Assembly (NCBI RefSeq): GCF_002443255.2
Contig: NW_019211454.1
Location: forward strand, 29,589,565 to 29,653,564
Reading direction: 5' to 3'
DNA from: Varroa destructor
Lineage: Eukaryota; Arthropoda; Arachnida; Mesostigmata; Varroidae
DNA: 64,000 nucleotides
Position 1 is the stretch's first letter. The number at the start of each line of letters is the position of its first letter. Positions 1 through 12,489 of this stretch are shown here, piece after piece. Position numbers and translations under genes: made by a program. The notes below the pieces were generated by a model, which worked only from the letters and a program-made list of their open reading frames with translations, was not told the DNA's origin and ran no database searches.

Positions 1-842
1 ACAGCTTTCCGCCGCCATAGACTTACTGGTATCGTTTTCTTCATGGGAATAACACTAATTACCACTTGTGCTCTAGGTGAGAGCCTTTAAAAACTTTCGA
101 AACAATAGATTGTTCAATAAAATGGACTGGCAACTGGTCTGACTAATAGTCGGTTGTAAAAGAGAGCACCAAAAAAGGACACACAAGAACCTAAGGACAA
201 TTCAATTAGGGTAGGTTCTACAAAACACATTTCGTTGAGATGGGAGTGAATATTTTGAACTATCAATAGCTGGTTTAATGAGTTCTAATAGTAAAAAAAC
301 GAGCCTAATGATAAGGTGACAATAAAGGTGTTTCGAGATTTGTTTGGTTCTCAAATACTTGCGGCAATCAGATCCGATTTCCGACAGTAAAAGTGTGTCC
401 TTAGACGAAATTCATTTTCTAAATATAATTACTAAATGGTTTCTGTCACATTAACGTGCGCATTGAAGAGACTGTGCAGGTAACAGTGTTTATCTAATTT
501 TTACAAATCGATATCAACGCACGTTATCAGCTCGCCAAACGTCGATTATACGTAACTACAATTAGGGTCATGTTTATCGTTGGCTAACTTTCTTTTGTTA
601 CTTTCAGTCCACTCCATTCGTACAGAATCTTAAATGCGAAAATCCAATGGTAAACATACTACGACTGCTGCTGACGACGCAATTAGTCAGAGTTTATTTC
701 ATTTAGACATCTTTGTCTTTTGACCACTATTACGTCATATCTTGTTCGTACGTAAGCAGTAGCGTAGTTCCACCCGAGTGGAACGCTGCCGTGCAGTGGA
801 TTAGCGTGCATCGACAACGAAGTGTACCAAGCTCAGGCAGCG

Positions 843-977
843 ATGAGCGCCATTGCTGTTTTCATCTGGACAGCCTATTCCGTCTCTGCAGTCAATTGGG
901 AACAAGGCGTATTTAATTGGACGAAAGGTGCGACCCAGGTAGAGGCTCACGAGTATCCATGGAAAGTGTCCATACAG
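843..977 (+). CDS. coding exon 1 of the serine protease homologue
   Basis: This exon holds the signal peptide and the first strand of the protease domain. ATG 843 is the first in-frame ATG after an in-frame TAG at 765-767. It is followed by a short hydrophobic leader and a small-residue cleavage site (VSA before VNW). The exon ends at CAG with GT at 978-979, in phase 0. A 5' non-coding exon or an earlier coding exon is possible, and the transcription start cannot be seen. Confidence 0.72.
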
Positions 978-3900
978 GTACTTCAATCTTTATTCAACGC
1001 GTTTTTTTTTCTATTATTAATTACTGCTACTGATGAAGCTATTTGCCTATTTAACAGAAACATAGTTCGAGTGTACGATACAGAATTCGGTGAAAGACTC
1101 CAATTCATAGGTCTAGACGTCGATGTAAATCCGTCTAGGCAGTTGAAATCAGGCTTCCTGAACCTAGCGAATGAGGAGCCCGTTTCAAATTAATTTTGAT
1201 GTCCATTATACCACTGACTTGTTCTGCTGGTGTTTGCTTTTTGCTTCGTTCGTACGAATCATAAAGACAAAGTTCAGCCTTTACCTTTGGTACATTTCGG
1301 AATCGCGATTGCGCTTCTGAATCAATTGGTGTTTGTTTGAAAACAACTGGACGCTCATGATATTTGTTGTAATCTACATACAATAAAAAAATATCTTTAT
1401 TATAATACGTTATTGCTCTGCGAGAATCGTATACTATTAAAAAATAAGTTTAGTTTAGGCAGGCTACCGAACACTCGTTCCTCTTTATGTGCCTTCTTTA
1501 TTAAACATGGATGATTGCTTGTGCGTTGCGCTAAGAAAAGTTGCTACGTTATGGGACCTTGTTTCCGTGATCGCCGTTCAGATTTTAAAGCTCTGTTTCG
1601 TATTCTGCAGCAGTCCGAAGAATACATTGCAAACGTCCCACAGATCCCAACAAAGCTGCTTGACAAATTAGTAAGTGAGATGTATTCTATGGTCCCCAAA
1701 CCAGACGCTATCTGTTACCATCCAGAAATATGCGCTTGATGGTTTTTCGTCACTAGTGAACGCCCCGCCTCGAACGCGTTCATTTTAAACGCGGACTCCA
1801 TAATTCACCTATACACGTTGAGCGAATAGGCAACCGCGTTTGTCGTATTTGCTAAAAGTACGTAAGCCTGCAATGGCAGCTTTGATTTAGGACGGCTTTA
1901 ACAGCAGCTGCAAGAAAAACGCAATATAGTTCGAACGCACCTACTGGCAAAGGAACGTTTCCCTTTTTTAACTAAACAAAAACGTCTGCTAACCGCCACA
2001 CTTTTGACGCTGAATTTGCGTTAAATAGCCTCATTCTACTCTACTGCCCCTCATGATCATTTTTCATCTTCACAATAAATACCAACAAATGAAGGTAGCA
2101 GCTGTACAAATATATATATATAAGGACGTCGAGACCTTAATATAAAAGCATTTTACGTAGAACGTGGGTTCGCTATCGTTATTTAACACAAGAATATCTT
2201 GAACAGTGCACACTATTATATCAGACTGAACACATCCACTTTGCGAGGAAATTTTTGTTAAAGAAGTGATTTTTTTCTTCAGCTTCTGCTTATCATATGT
2301 AATCAATGAGTGATATCTCCTGAGTTAAGTTGGGAAGCTGCTGAGGAATACCAGCTAGCCAAAATCTTGCTTTCCGTTTGTTATTATGATAATTATAACG
2401 CATAATAACAACAACAGCAAGTGTCTAATTTAATTTGTCGCGTTGCCGCAGAACAACGATTCGTCTGACGACGTTAATGTCGTGTAACAAATTTGCCCTT
2501 GAAATCAGAGGATATAGGGACGACTCTCCTTCTAAAGCGTCTTGGCAATTTTGTGACATCCTGATTTTGTAGTGATAGAAATAATAACAAAACGCATCTG
2601 TGTTTAATCAAACACAGATGCATTTTGTTTAGTCAAACTTGTACTGCTATCTATACGTGTGAACAACTTATAGATAGATGATCAGATCAGTTTCGGGCTC
2701 GGGACTGCTAACGTACCCTAAATGAAACGAGTGGAGAAGTCTTTTGGACGAAACAAAAGGATGACAGGTTTTTTACAATCACAAATCACAAGACACCGTA
2801 TCTGATGTCGAATCATCTCGCACTAAGATGGGATTCGTTACCGCAAGCAGCGCTAGATGCCCATATATTCTCAGACGGATCCGAAGGACGGGAAGGTTTG
2901 CTGCAATCGAGGAGCCTTTTCGCGAAAGCAAACCGTAGAGTCTAAGGGCTTTGGTGGCCAAAATTGGGATTTCACATGTCAGGTGTTACAGAATGATAAC
3001 TCAAATATTGAGAACGCGGAAATTGAGTAAACAATTGGTTCTCCGTGAATTCCAGGCCAGTCGAAGGCGGCTATGGTATATTTCATGTGCAATTTGTGGA
3101 ACTTTAATCAACGAAGAATCCGCTTAAAGCCCGCAGTTGCCATAGACGAGACACTGTTCAGTCTTTAAGGCCAACTAGATAAGGATCAAGGGAGAGAATG
3201 GCGTCGCCTTGGGAAGGTATGGAGTACGGTGACAATGTCGAGTAAGTTCGGACGTAAGGTGCTAGCAGTACCTGCAATGGACACAAAGGACATCTGCTAA
3301 TATAGGTTACTCGCCGAAAGTTAAGCAATGAATGCAGCCTCTACCTTAAATTCTTTGAGATTCATGAACCGTTGGCACGGCAACAGAAAGCACGCAGTTT
3401 GCTTATTTGATGACAACCCCAGTTTAATTAAACCCCAGAATTAAACAAAAAAGATATCCAACGTTAGGTGAAGCCCACTTATTCTCCCGATCCAAGTTTG
3501 TGATTACGGGGCTTTCGATAACTTAAAAAGGTCAACTGATGATCTTACTACGAATTTACTATAGGTACGCTTGGGAAGTAAAAAAAAATAAAGCAAGGTA
3601 CCTTTAACACACATTAAAAAATTATCATTCTACCATAACTAGCCGAAGTTTGCTTGTAACGGCCATATACATGTTCATACAGATAAAATTTATATACTGA
3701 GTATTAGAGAAATGAACACGTCTAATTTGTCAACGATCTAAGAAAAGCTGCAAATTGAACTGCGCGGACGACATCGTTCTGAAGGATGTACAAAAGTTTT
3801 CAACAATTGTCCACGAGTCTATTTTCTTAATTTTTAAGTAATGACAGATAAAATATTGCAGAGACAGCGAGTGAATCTTAGTAATCTTAGTAAGCCTCTA

Positions 3901-6900
3901 AATTCTGACAAGAGATTAATATATTGCGACTCTAATGTAACTATAAGCTTTGCCTGTTAATAGTAGTTGGATTATAGATGTAGCTGGATCGAGAAGACAT
4001 CAAGCGTTCCTACAGACAGATGTTTAGCTAATTTTCTCTTTTGCCAAACTAACCTCCGACATTTCTCTATACATACGAATCAAGAATGCATGTACTGGAA
4101 CTGATTGGGTAACGGCGAAAGGCCGGCTCTTTTTTAAAACATCGTTCAACTCATGTAATATCTACTTTTTAACTTGTGAATACAAACGTGCATTGAGCGG
4201 TAAAGTTGGTTTTCGGTGATGAAGGCGTTGACCTGACACCGATATCTCTAGAAACACATTGGTACCGAAAGCGATGTAAACGATGCCATGGCAACAACAA
4301 TTTTCCACTCGCAAAGGTCACCTATTAATCAGCCCCTCGCGCGAGACAAATGCAAGTTCTTCGCTCACCTCAGATCGACGATGGAGCGCATTACGGACAA
4401 TTATCCAATTTCAGATGTAGCAGCAGCAGATTTTAGCACCGTCAAACGGAAAATCCGTGGCAGACAAAACAGTGCGGACCACGAAGGCGATTGATGCTAC
4501 CCATGTGACTATATTTGCGTAATCACTGATGGTTTATGAAAACCTCACATGTAGCATATCATAGTCAAATAAATAATCTCTAAGGTCAAGGCGAAGGGAT
4601 GTAATTGGTATCGTTTGTTTATCAATTTTGAGCAACATTTTCCTGACAAAAAATTCTCGTCGTTAGAAGAAAGTGCAAAAACAATGGCTGGCGTACTCAC
4701 AATGAAAAGCGCGCACGAAATCGAGCGCGGCGTCTAGTGAAAAGAACGGCATGCCACTATACAATGGCTTCATCCGCATGATACAGACTATTGTTTATAA
4801 TAATAATGTGTTAAAAAATGTAGGCCATACGTGTAGGTGATCAAGGAGATATTTGAAACGAATCTGTGAGCCGTTAAAGCTATAATCGAGGTGAACGGAG
4901 GCGACATTGGATAGCGGAAGCGATTTTATTGATATAAGTGTCTAACCAGCTTTTCAACATCGTCATAAGTAGTACACCGGCCTAAGCTGCTCACGCGAAG
5001 GCATTACATAAACTTGTTACTTAGGAAAATTTAAGGGTCCAGTGATTCTAACGCGTTTACTTCGTTCCTTTTTTTGTGTCTGAGCCATGACTTTTTGATT
5101 GATGGATGGATGGATGGATGGATGGATGGATGGCCTGACAAAATCACTCCAAGAGTTCAACAACTCGAATGCTCAGCTTGGTAGGCTTTCGTAAGGCTAG
5201 AATTACGGAAGCTAGAGGAAGCGTTGTGCAATCATTATACAACATTGATTCTACAATCATTATATAACAGGGTACAGCCGCGTATTAACAGGTCGAACCA
5301 TATGTGAACGGAGCCTTTTTCTGCGCGCGTGCATTGGGCCACCCGTCTACAAATAGCTGACGAATTAAGTATTAATCTACTGTATTTTATTTATCTTTGT
5401 TTACTACATGTACAGGTTCAGCTGTTTATAAATAAACAGCTGAACCTGTTTCAATAGACACGATTTAAATCCAATTAAATTATTGCTACGTCATGAAGGA
5501 CCAATACAAACTGGAATACAATGCTGTAAATAATATCGTAACATAGGCGTAAAATTGAACAGCAATTTCTATGCTAGTTAGCTCGTGTGTCCTGACTTAA
5601 ATTAACTTACTCAGAATAGTCGGGATGAATTGCAATTTAGTTCTATAGGTAAGTGAATATTCTTTTTAGCAACGGTGTTTCCCTAATATCGGATAAAGTT
5701 TACTTTCGTTTGCCAAGCGCTGAAGGTCGATAAAAGGTTTGTACTGAAAGTCTGTTGGCGTTTGCACGCTCGACAGCAGGGGCAGGGCGGTCAATCTTCG
5801 AAAAGGTATTTCGGAGGAAACAAAATAATGCTTTTTTGTTTTCGATGACAGTTAATAACATCTCAAGCCGAAAAACAAAATGTCTATCGATCAGAGTTTC
5901 AGACAAAAATAATCGTTACAGAAGTGAACTAAGTAATTTCGCTGTTCTTCTTCTTCTTCAGAAGAAGAAGAAATCTTTTTCAAGAAATTTCAAAGTACTT
6001 AGCTAATAATTTAACGTGAGCTAGTAGAATATTGATTAGGGCTAGGTAAAAAGACTAGGACCTCTATGCATGTTTATATGACGTATGAAACTTTTATAAT
6101 TTTTGACGAAAATTCTGATCGGAGACTACTTGCTCAAGTTCTAAGAGCGAGTAGAAAGATACAGAGGTATTATTATACACTATAGTACTATAAAAAAAAA
6201 AATAGCGAGCGTTGCGGCTTTTAGGCCAAGCGTACAAGTTCTTATGTACTGCGATCCTCGCAGTAACTTCCGCTGAAATGTTTCTCCAGCCCCAACTATC
6301 CGCTTGAACCTTATCAAAAAGCGTTCTGTCCTAGTGCCATTTAGGCGTATTTGTCTAATCATTTGCGTATCGTGCTCGATCCTTTGAGTGAAATCTCTGC
6401 GTCATACGCACTGATATGACAGCAGCAGGAGACTAGTCCTGCATCTTAAGATCATGCCCTTATCCCTCGTTAAACCTGTATTATGAGCGAACAGGAAAAG
6501 TGTATCATACATGTACAGGTTAGAATCTTCAAGGGCAAACAATTCTTATTATCTATTTAGTTTTTTTGTGCAGCAGCAAATATCATTTTAACTAAGTACA
6601 CTTAGATAGCACACTTGATTTGGGTAACTTTTCCAAGGCAATCGTCTACAGAGATCTCAGTGCCTAAAATAAAACACAGCGAATTTTGACGTGAATTGCT
6701 AAAGATTAAAGTTACATATGTTGACGATTGCGTTATCGATCATTGAGCGTACTTTCCGACCGTTAGCGCGGACTCCGATATGTACATTGCCAAATACATA
6801 CCTCCTGAAGTGCAGAGCGTAAGCGCAAAGCAGGTCCTTCTTTTTGAGCCAAGATACAGACCTCTGTGCCTATATCTAAAATTTAACTAGTGTCCAAGTC

Positions 6901-8797
6901 ATAATCAGAAGTGATATCCTGCCAGAACCTGGTTAGGCAGGTTACGATTTCTCTATATACTTTTTGTTATTACGTTAGTTTGTTCGCTTGCGTAACCGCT
7001 TCATTATTACTACAGCTTAGTTTTACATTGTGTTGCAGGCAAATTATAGGCCAAAACAACAGGCATTCGATTGGGGCCATGAGTTCATGGGCGCAATCCT
7101 CAACCACCGCTGGGTTGTGACAGGAGGGGTAAACATAGTTCATAAATGTGTTAAATATTCACGCTGCAGAATTATTGCCGGGACTACCAACGTTTCCGTA
7201 AATACTCGCCACGGAACGGTGATAAACGTTGAAAAGGTGTACCCTCATTACACAAGTCGTCCGAACAGTACCGGGGTTGGTTTTCATGTGTATTTCTATA
7301 TATGTATACATACATGTATATATGAGCGTGTGTGTATGCGTTAGATCACGTGCCAGTTGTCATTACGCTTTTCAAAAAGGATCTTCGGGATTATCTGGAG
7401 TATACCATTTACGTGACGTAAGACTTATTAGTAGTATTTTAAAAGGTAAAATATCCTGCAGCGACGAATAAGCTAGGTCTCTACTGACATGCCTTATGGT
7501 GCCTATAACTTCAGACCCCTTATTTCAGTCATTTTTTACTTCTGTTCTTAGAGACAACTAAGTGTCGAGCCAAATTTTAGACTTCTGCGACAAAAAGCGA
7601 CAATAAGTTCCTACGATACGTGCTGCACCTGCTCATTGCTTTCAAACAAAATATGAAAAAATCAGGAAGGTTAATAACGCTGATCACCCTTTAAGATGAA
7701 TTAAGTAAGATACGCTTTTAGGTTCGTATCTTATGATTCGGTAAGTGTGGCTTGCCTTTCAGGATTTTAACAATCCATAGGTAATAAAATTACTGCAATA
7801 AATGTAAAAATTAGTATAAGAGCAGTTATCGATAGTGCTCTACTTTGTCGACCAAGCAAGCACAAGCTCGCACCGGCATTTTAAAATAGAATGTATTAAA
7901 TTTCTTGATCCATCTGTGAAAATTTGAAGTGACCAGATAAGTTCCTTGAGTAACGTTTGGTTCCGTAACACTAACTTATGTTTGCTTTATCCTTTGTGCT
8001 GTGTAGGGTGATATCGCTCTAATCAGAACCCTCGAAAACATTCCTATTGAGTCTCCTACAATAGGCATTATTTGCTTATTGCCTCCAACAAGCCAAGACG
8101 ACACAGCATTGGTTGGAAAATCGTGCTTTACCATTACGTGGGGTAAATGGAAGACAAAACTTCGCGATGACATACTTTTCAAGATAGACCTGAAGGTTGT
8201 TCCCCAGTACGTTCATTTTTGGTTTATTCTTTCTCAGTTATAGTTATCTGACAAATGAAAATTTACCATAGTCTTGAAAAATTACATACCAATACAAATC
8301 ACTTCTATGACCAATACTGAATTATATATTCTACTGTAATAGCTGTACGGAAGTATTCTATAAGCTAAATTGGAAAGATTTCAGCTATGTGGGTTCCAAG
8401 GTCCTGGATTAGCAGTACAACAGACAAAAGTACTTTAATTCTCAGTTTTACCACTTTTCGCATGTGTGTTGTTTATAGTATGGATTGCACGCGTAATATC
8501 CCTGGACTACCCAGAACGAATTTATGCGGATCCCGCACTGACGCGGGAAAAGATAAACCGGCCTACACGTGTACTTTGGGTACCGGCGCACCGCTCGTAT
8601 GTAATATCAATGGCGTTTATAGCCTGATCGGTTTATCTTCATTTGGCGGTATCGACTGTATGCTTCGAGAACAGCCCTTTGTCTTTGTAAGGACGCAAGA
8701 CTTTTATACCTGGATGAACGAAGCTATAGAAATTCACAACTATCAAGAGCAGGAAATAGAATTGGAACCAGAGGATAGAAAGAAAAGACGCTATTAA
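843..8797 (+). CDS. secreted serine protease homologue (catalytically dead trypsin-fold protein), four coding exons
   Basis: Coding exons join as 843-977, 7039-7275, 8007-8206 and 8479-8797 (891 bases, 296 residues plus stop). Residues 1-16 form a hydrophobic signal peptide ending VSA. The trypsin landmarks appear in order: EAHEYPWKVSIQ, WVVTGG, GDIALI (Asp102 equivalent, residue 126), a Cys136-like TITWGK segment, GAPLVC, and IDCMLREQPFVFVRTQDFYTWM shortened here to its Cys220-like start. Cysteines matching 136-201, 168-182 and 191-220 are kept. The activation IVGG reads TKGA. Cys42 is Met62, His57 is Val76 and Cys58 is Asn77, although a nearby HKC at residues 80-82 makes that alignment slightly uncertain. 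GDSGGPL reads LGTGAPL, so Ser195 is Thr226. It therefore cannot be a normal protease. Related arthropod homologues act as extracellular cofactors or binding proteins in immunity or reproduction; that role is inference here. The C-terminus has an acidic then basic tail. The exon 2 donor is the least certain border. Confidence 0.82.
1536..1670 (+). other. candidate cassette exon inside intron 1, no family recognised
   Basis: The stretch is open for 45 codons, preceded by CTAAG and followed by a near-consensus donor GTAAGTGAG at 1671. Both borders are phase 0, so inclusion between exons 1 and 2 would keep the frame. The predicted peptide contains RSDFKALFRILQQSEEYI and IPTKLLDKL and resembles no trypsin segment. 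It could equally be an exon of another gene, or chance. Confidence 0.18.
2586..2629. repeat. foldback inverted repeat, 20-bp stem, 4-nt loop
   Basis: The arms 2586-2605 and 2610-2629 are complementary at 19 of 20 positions around AATC. The only mismatch is C2593 against A2622, which becomes a G-U pair in RNA read from the - strand. Confidence 0.85.
2800..3560 (+). mobile_element. decayed mariner-like transposase copy 1
   Basis: A broken transposase reading is visible on the + strand. A helix-turn-helix-like piece (KIGISHVRCYRMITQ) starts at 2960, followed after a frameshift by the catalytic part. VAIDETLFS holds the first Asp (3145-3147), LFDDN the second (3412-3414), and CDYGAFDNLK the third (3502-3504), all in one frame. 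First to second Asp is 89 codons and second to third is 30. Mariner transposases normally have roughly 90 and 35 (the D34D signature), so a few codons have been lost. In-frame stops (for example TAA in the first-Asp block) show that it is dead. It lies in intron 1 of the protease homologue, in the same orientation. Ends and terminal inverted repeats could not be fixed. Confidence 0.72.
5101..5133. repeat. (GATG)8 microsatellite
   Basis: Eight uninterrupted GATG units plus one base lie inside intron 1. Confidence 0.95.
5229..5268. repeat. short direct duplication
   Basis: Two 15-base copies at 5229-5243 and 5254-5268 differ at one position and are separated by 10 bases. Confidence 0.7.
5412..5449. 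repeat. perfect foldback inverted repeat, 18-bp stem, 2-nt loop
   Basis: The arms 5412-5429 and 5432-5449 are perfectly complementary around AA. It lies inside intron 1 of the protease homologue. Confidence 0.92.
7039..7275 (+). CDS. coding exon 2 of the serine protease homologue
   Basis: The acceptor is TTGCAG at 7033-7038, after a pyrimidine-rich stretch. The phase matches exon 1, so VSIQ continues into ANYRPKQQAFDWGHEFMGAI. The exon covers the region that should hold Cys42 and the His57 loop, both altered. The donor is uncertain. GT at 7276-7277 joins in frame to GDIALI in exon 3. GT at 7288-7289 would also stay in frame and add four residues. GT at 7237-7238 would remove the conserved VYPHY strand. 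Confidence 0.72.
8007..8206 (+). CDS. coding exon 3 of the serine protease homologue
   Basis: The acceptor is GTGTAG at 8001-8006. The exon opens with GDIALI, the strand carrying the Asp102 equivalent, which is the only triad residue kept. It continues through a Cys122-like IICLLPP segment and a Cys136-like CFTITWGK segment. The donor CA/GTACGT at 8207 leaves phase 2 and gives a His codon when joined to exon 4. Confidence 0.78.
8479..8797 (+). CDS. terminal coding exon of the serine protease homologue
   Basis: The acceptor is TTATAG at 8473-8478. The exon carries MDCTRN (Cys168), NLCGS (Cys182), YTC (Cys191), GTGAPLVC (Ser195 replaced by Thr; Cys201), and GGIDC (Cys220), then the C-terminal helix ending near FYTWM. 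After it come about 24 charged residues ending KKRRY. TAA is at 8795-8797. No base or codon break interrupts it, so the gene looks maintained rather than decayed. Confidence 0.82.
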
Positions 8798-8878
8798 TTA
8801 AAATGTGACACAAGTACGCCACGAGCATTAAATTATGGTTAGTATAGCGTTACGACGGTAATATATTTATGTATGCTT

Positions 8879-8884
8879 AATAAA
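8879..8884 (+). terminator. polyadenylation signal AATAAA of the serine protease homologue
   Basis: A canonical AATAAA lies 82 bases after the stop codon, with T- and GT-containing sequence downstream. This is the expected place for 3' end formation of the upstream gene. Confidence 0.6.
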
Positions 8885-11800
8885 GTTAATGTAATTTCAC
8901 GTTTAATGTTAGTAGAAATTTTAGCCTCGAGTTATTCCTCCGAAGATGAAGAAAGCACGTCTGCGAAAGTCACACAGGACTGCGCATTTAAAATCCGAAC
9001 TTCAAAGAACTCACTTTGATGTACGAAGCAGAGTGAGTGAGGCCTGCGGAAATAGTTACGAAGTGACCCTCTTATGTCGGATGATGAGGAAAGATCTGAA
9101 ATATTAAATGGAATTACAAATGGTTTTATCGTTGCCCTATATGTGTTTTAGAGCGAAAAGACTTGGTGACCCATTGTCTTAGAATATATTTTCGACTTTC
9201 GAGTTCTAGTGCTGACGTCGATCATTGTTGCAGACGGCTGACTGCCAGGACGAAACGAAGTGTGTGTATGTGCATCTGGTTTGTCTCAGGATATCTGTTA
9301 TGTTGTATGTAGGCATTATATATGTAATATTAAATGTGTCTCAGAATAGCTTAAGTGACTGAGCATCTTTGTCTAATGTCACTCATAAATATGAAGTTTG
9401 TGGCTTAATACGGGCGGTGGCAAACAATCTTTTTTCTTCTTGGAAACAATTACTCGGGTGAGAGTTGCATCAAATAAACTGAGGGCATTATCGAAAGATA
9501 GCCTCATGGGCTTGTACAAAATGACCGTACAGATATTTCATAGAGTGACTTCGTGTATGTATAGAAATAAGATTGCGGTTACAACGTCGTCATTACGTGT
9601 TGGACAAAATTATTCCTACACTGAACGAGCTCGTTGAACAATTGTAGATGTGCGGGTGTATCATTTGCGTTTTGCTTGCCGCTTTCACACAGTGGAAATC
9701 TTCCTCGGCTTAAAAGGAACGGCCCGATTAAGGTTGTGTTTGGCTGAATTCGAAAAGGGCGAAAGCGACATTGAGATTCAATGCAAAACGCCTCTGTGGT
9801 TGGTGTCATGAGATGAGGTATCCGAGAATCATAATGTATATGCTTCAACCTCACTTTCAGTTTTAAGTTTTTTATACTCCAATAAAATTCAATGCTTGTC
9901 GAAAAACTTGTATGACACATGATGAGCGTTTATCTCATAACAAAAAGTGAACATGCCCAGTGTTGTTAAGAAACATGCACAATGATGGCAGTTTTATATT
10001 CAGCAAAGAAACGAGAAATACAATGGATTATTTTTCCAGTGTAAACACTAATAAAAGATTCGCTTGAGGCTAATTTGAGGTGCATCTAATAGTTTACCGG
10101 CATCGGCAAAATGCCTCCCTCTAATTGTCCCCACGTTTTTGTTCTCCTCGCAGCAAACAAACATCATGAACAAAAAATCATCGTATAATCATTGGGCTTT
10201 TCTTAGATAGCGCATATATGGTGTTTGAAACCTATTCTGAGTAATCCTTTATATATGTATATATATGCGACGATAAGAACAAAAACGTGAGGACAATGTA
10301 CATATATAATCCGTAGCCCAGCACTTCAAACTTTTTGATAAGCTGTGCTATTATTGCTTTGTTCGATTATTATAATTTTTATTCTAATATTTCAATTAGT
10401 CTTCTATTAAATAACAAATCTTTTTTATTCGCGGACGACTCTAAGCTTCTACCGCCCGTACATTGAACCCGCTTTGACTTGAATAATGGTAGCATGGGGC
10501 TCGCGTCGGAAGAGACTTACGACATTACTTAGTGCATTTCAGTCGTCCACCGAAACCTGCGAAGGGCAAGTTCACCTGGCAGAGCGTCAGTCTAAGTGTG
10601 CGTATGTCATGACTATCAGGTCTGTGAATCTAGCCGGACTTATCTAGATTTTCTGCAATAGATCTATGAAATCAAATGGAACACCACAGCCACCGTGTTC
10701 CAACGATGATGGACGCACGTTTATGGTTTACACTATGACGCACGCAACGAGCTACTCGTGAGATACTTAAATCAAGCCGCCCCTAGTAAAAATAACTATA
10801 ATACGCTTAATATCACGATAAAAGGCCATAAAACGACATACACAGATTACTGGCGAGAGTTGCAGCAAAATAGCTGTAGATTCCTGCACGCCTTACGTTA
10901 GTTTTTGCTAGATTATTTTTTTCATTTAAAACCTACTATGGGCACGTTCTCCTCATTTCCGTTTAGTACTGCCATCGTTTTGCTTTATTAATGGAAGTAC
11001 ATCGTCGTACCTTTACAGATTTAGCTTCTTTTGCATTTTTACTGTGGCATCACGAAACACTTGCATTGCCTCGTTAGCCTTCGTATGGCTGGCTGTAGCT
11101 GCAGTTTCGGTTGCATCGAAAACATTTTAAAGAGTCGTTGTCAATGGCCCGTTTCGAATACAGATTGAAAAATTAAAATATTTATAATCGAATGATTTAC
11201 TATTTATTGTTTACCGTAAGAGAATCCCGTTATTTTAAGTTTTTAGCAACTCCATAACGTCAATGCTTCAGCCATTCTCTATCGATTAGGCCTTGGCAGT
11301 TTGAATTCTTGTTTATGCGTTTAGCAGTTTAGATGCCATAGAACCAAAAGCAAACGAATGGTTTTAGGGTCTGAAATAGGCTTCGAGCTGAACCATCATC
11401 CTTAAGTAAGATTCCGAAGGTCAGAATTACGCCTGTTTTTTGCAGCTCCCTACTTTTGAAATCGCCGTCTTGTCCGGTCTTCATAACTGCTGAAATGTCA
11501 ACTTTATGCAAATCATTTAGAACATTATAAACAGCGCATCCACTAACCCAGAACGTTCGGAAGAAGATGACCCTTCTCAGCATCAATGCTCGCCGCTATC
11601 TAATTCAGTTCACCTAAACGCACCTATATATTGTAGATTAATTTCTATGCGATATAACTTTCGTTGGCCAGCAATTTTTAAAGCTTCTTTCGTGTGTGGC
11701 CGCTGCTTCATTACCACGTTTTGTTTGTTCTAAGCTGGCGGGCAATACATTAAATATGACCGCCTAACTTTCCTTCAATATAGCAGATTGTTGTTGTTGA

Positions 11801-12476
11801 GGAAATGTGACGTAGAAAAAGCAATTGCATTCAGTGATTACTAAATTATAAATGGTGACCGCTCCTCTTCGTGTCCAGAGACAGTGATAATAGATGCTGA
11901 GGTTCAAAGTTAGATGATATCATGAATATGACCATTACAAAGTCCAGAGAAGTTATAGCGCGAGGCGGTAAGTGATTATTTCTAAAAGCAATGTTGGGGA
12001 CGGCACGACGTCTCGTTGAAACACTGATATATTACCGAAGTCCATTGTTTTTCTGGATGGGTCAATATTGTTAGAATCATTATTGCTGTTTGAGAAGAGC
12101 AGGTCCACTCGGTTCCATTTTATCTTGCCTTAGTTTAGATCTTCAGCGAAAACTGCTATCTATGAGCATGAGCTGATTCTTGAAATCAGTGCTAGTTTAT
12201 CGATTTGGTTACTACGGTACTTCTGGAGGTTCGAAACTTCGAAACACCTCAAACTTAGCCTTGCCTGATAATTTTGCAAATAGCTTGATATCCCTAAATT
12301 AGATCTCGGTGATTAATGCTAATTCAATTCCTTTAGGATTTATAAGTGCATTCTCAGCAATCTGAACCCATTCATGCACTACTTTTTTTTTCTTTAATAT
12401 TTATTGGTCTTTTATTATTTACAATAGGTATCCAAATTACTATTTGGCATTCCACTGCGATGGTCAAGTGCTATGA

Positions 12477-12489
12477 CCCCCCCCCCCCC
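12477..12489. repeat. poly(C)13 tract
   Basis: Thirteen consecutive C residues lie in otherwise AT-rich sequence. Confidence 0.95.

Larger units (their letters stand above)
978..7038 (+). other. intron 1 of the serine protease homologue, about 6.1 kb
   Basis: This phase-0 intron has GT..AG ends. It holds a foldback hairpin (2586-2629), a mariner relic (about 2800-3560), a GATG repeat (5101-5133), a local duplication (5229-5268) and another hairpin (5412-5449). A 45-codon open segment at 1536-1670 has splice-like borders. No other coding sequence was recognised. Confidence 0.65.

Noticed and set aside
713..916. 67-codon frame overlapping the first exon of the protease homologue
   Set aside because: It is a shadow of exon 1 in another frame and shows no signal peptide or protease motif.
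5948..5972. 12-bp TTC/GAA inverted repeat with a 1-nt centre
   Set aside because: It is made of trinucleotide repeat units, so the symmetry is likely a microsatellite by-product and was not counted with the five foldback hairpins.
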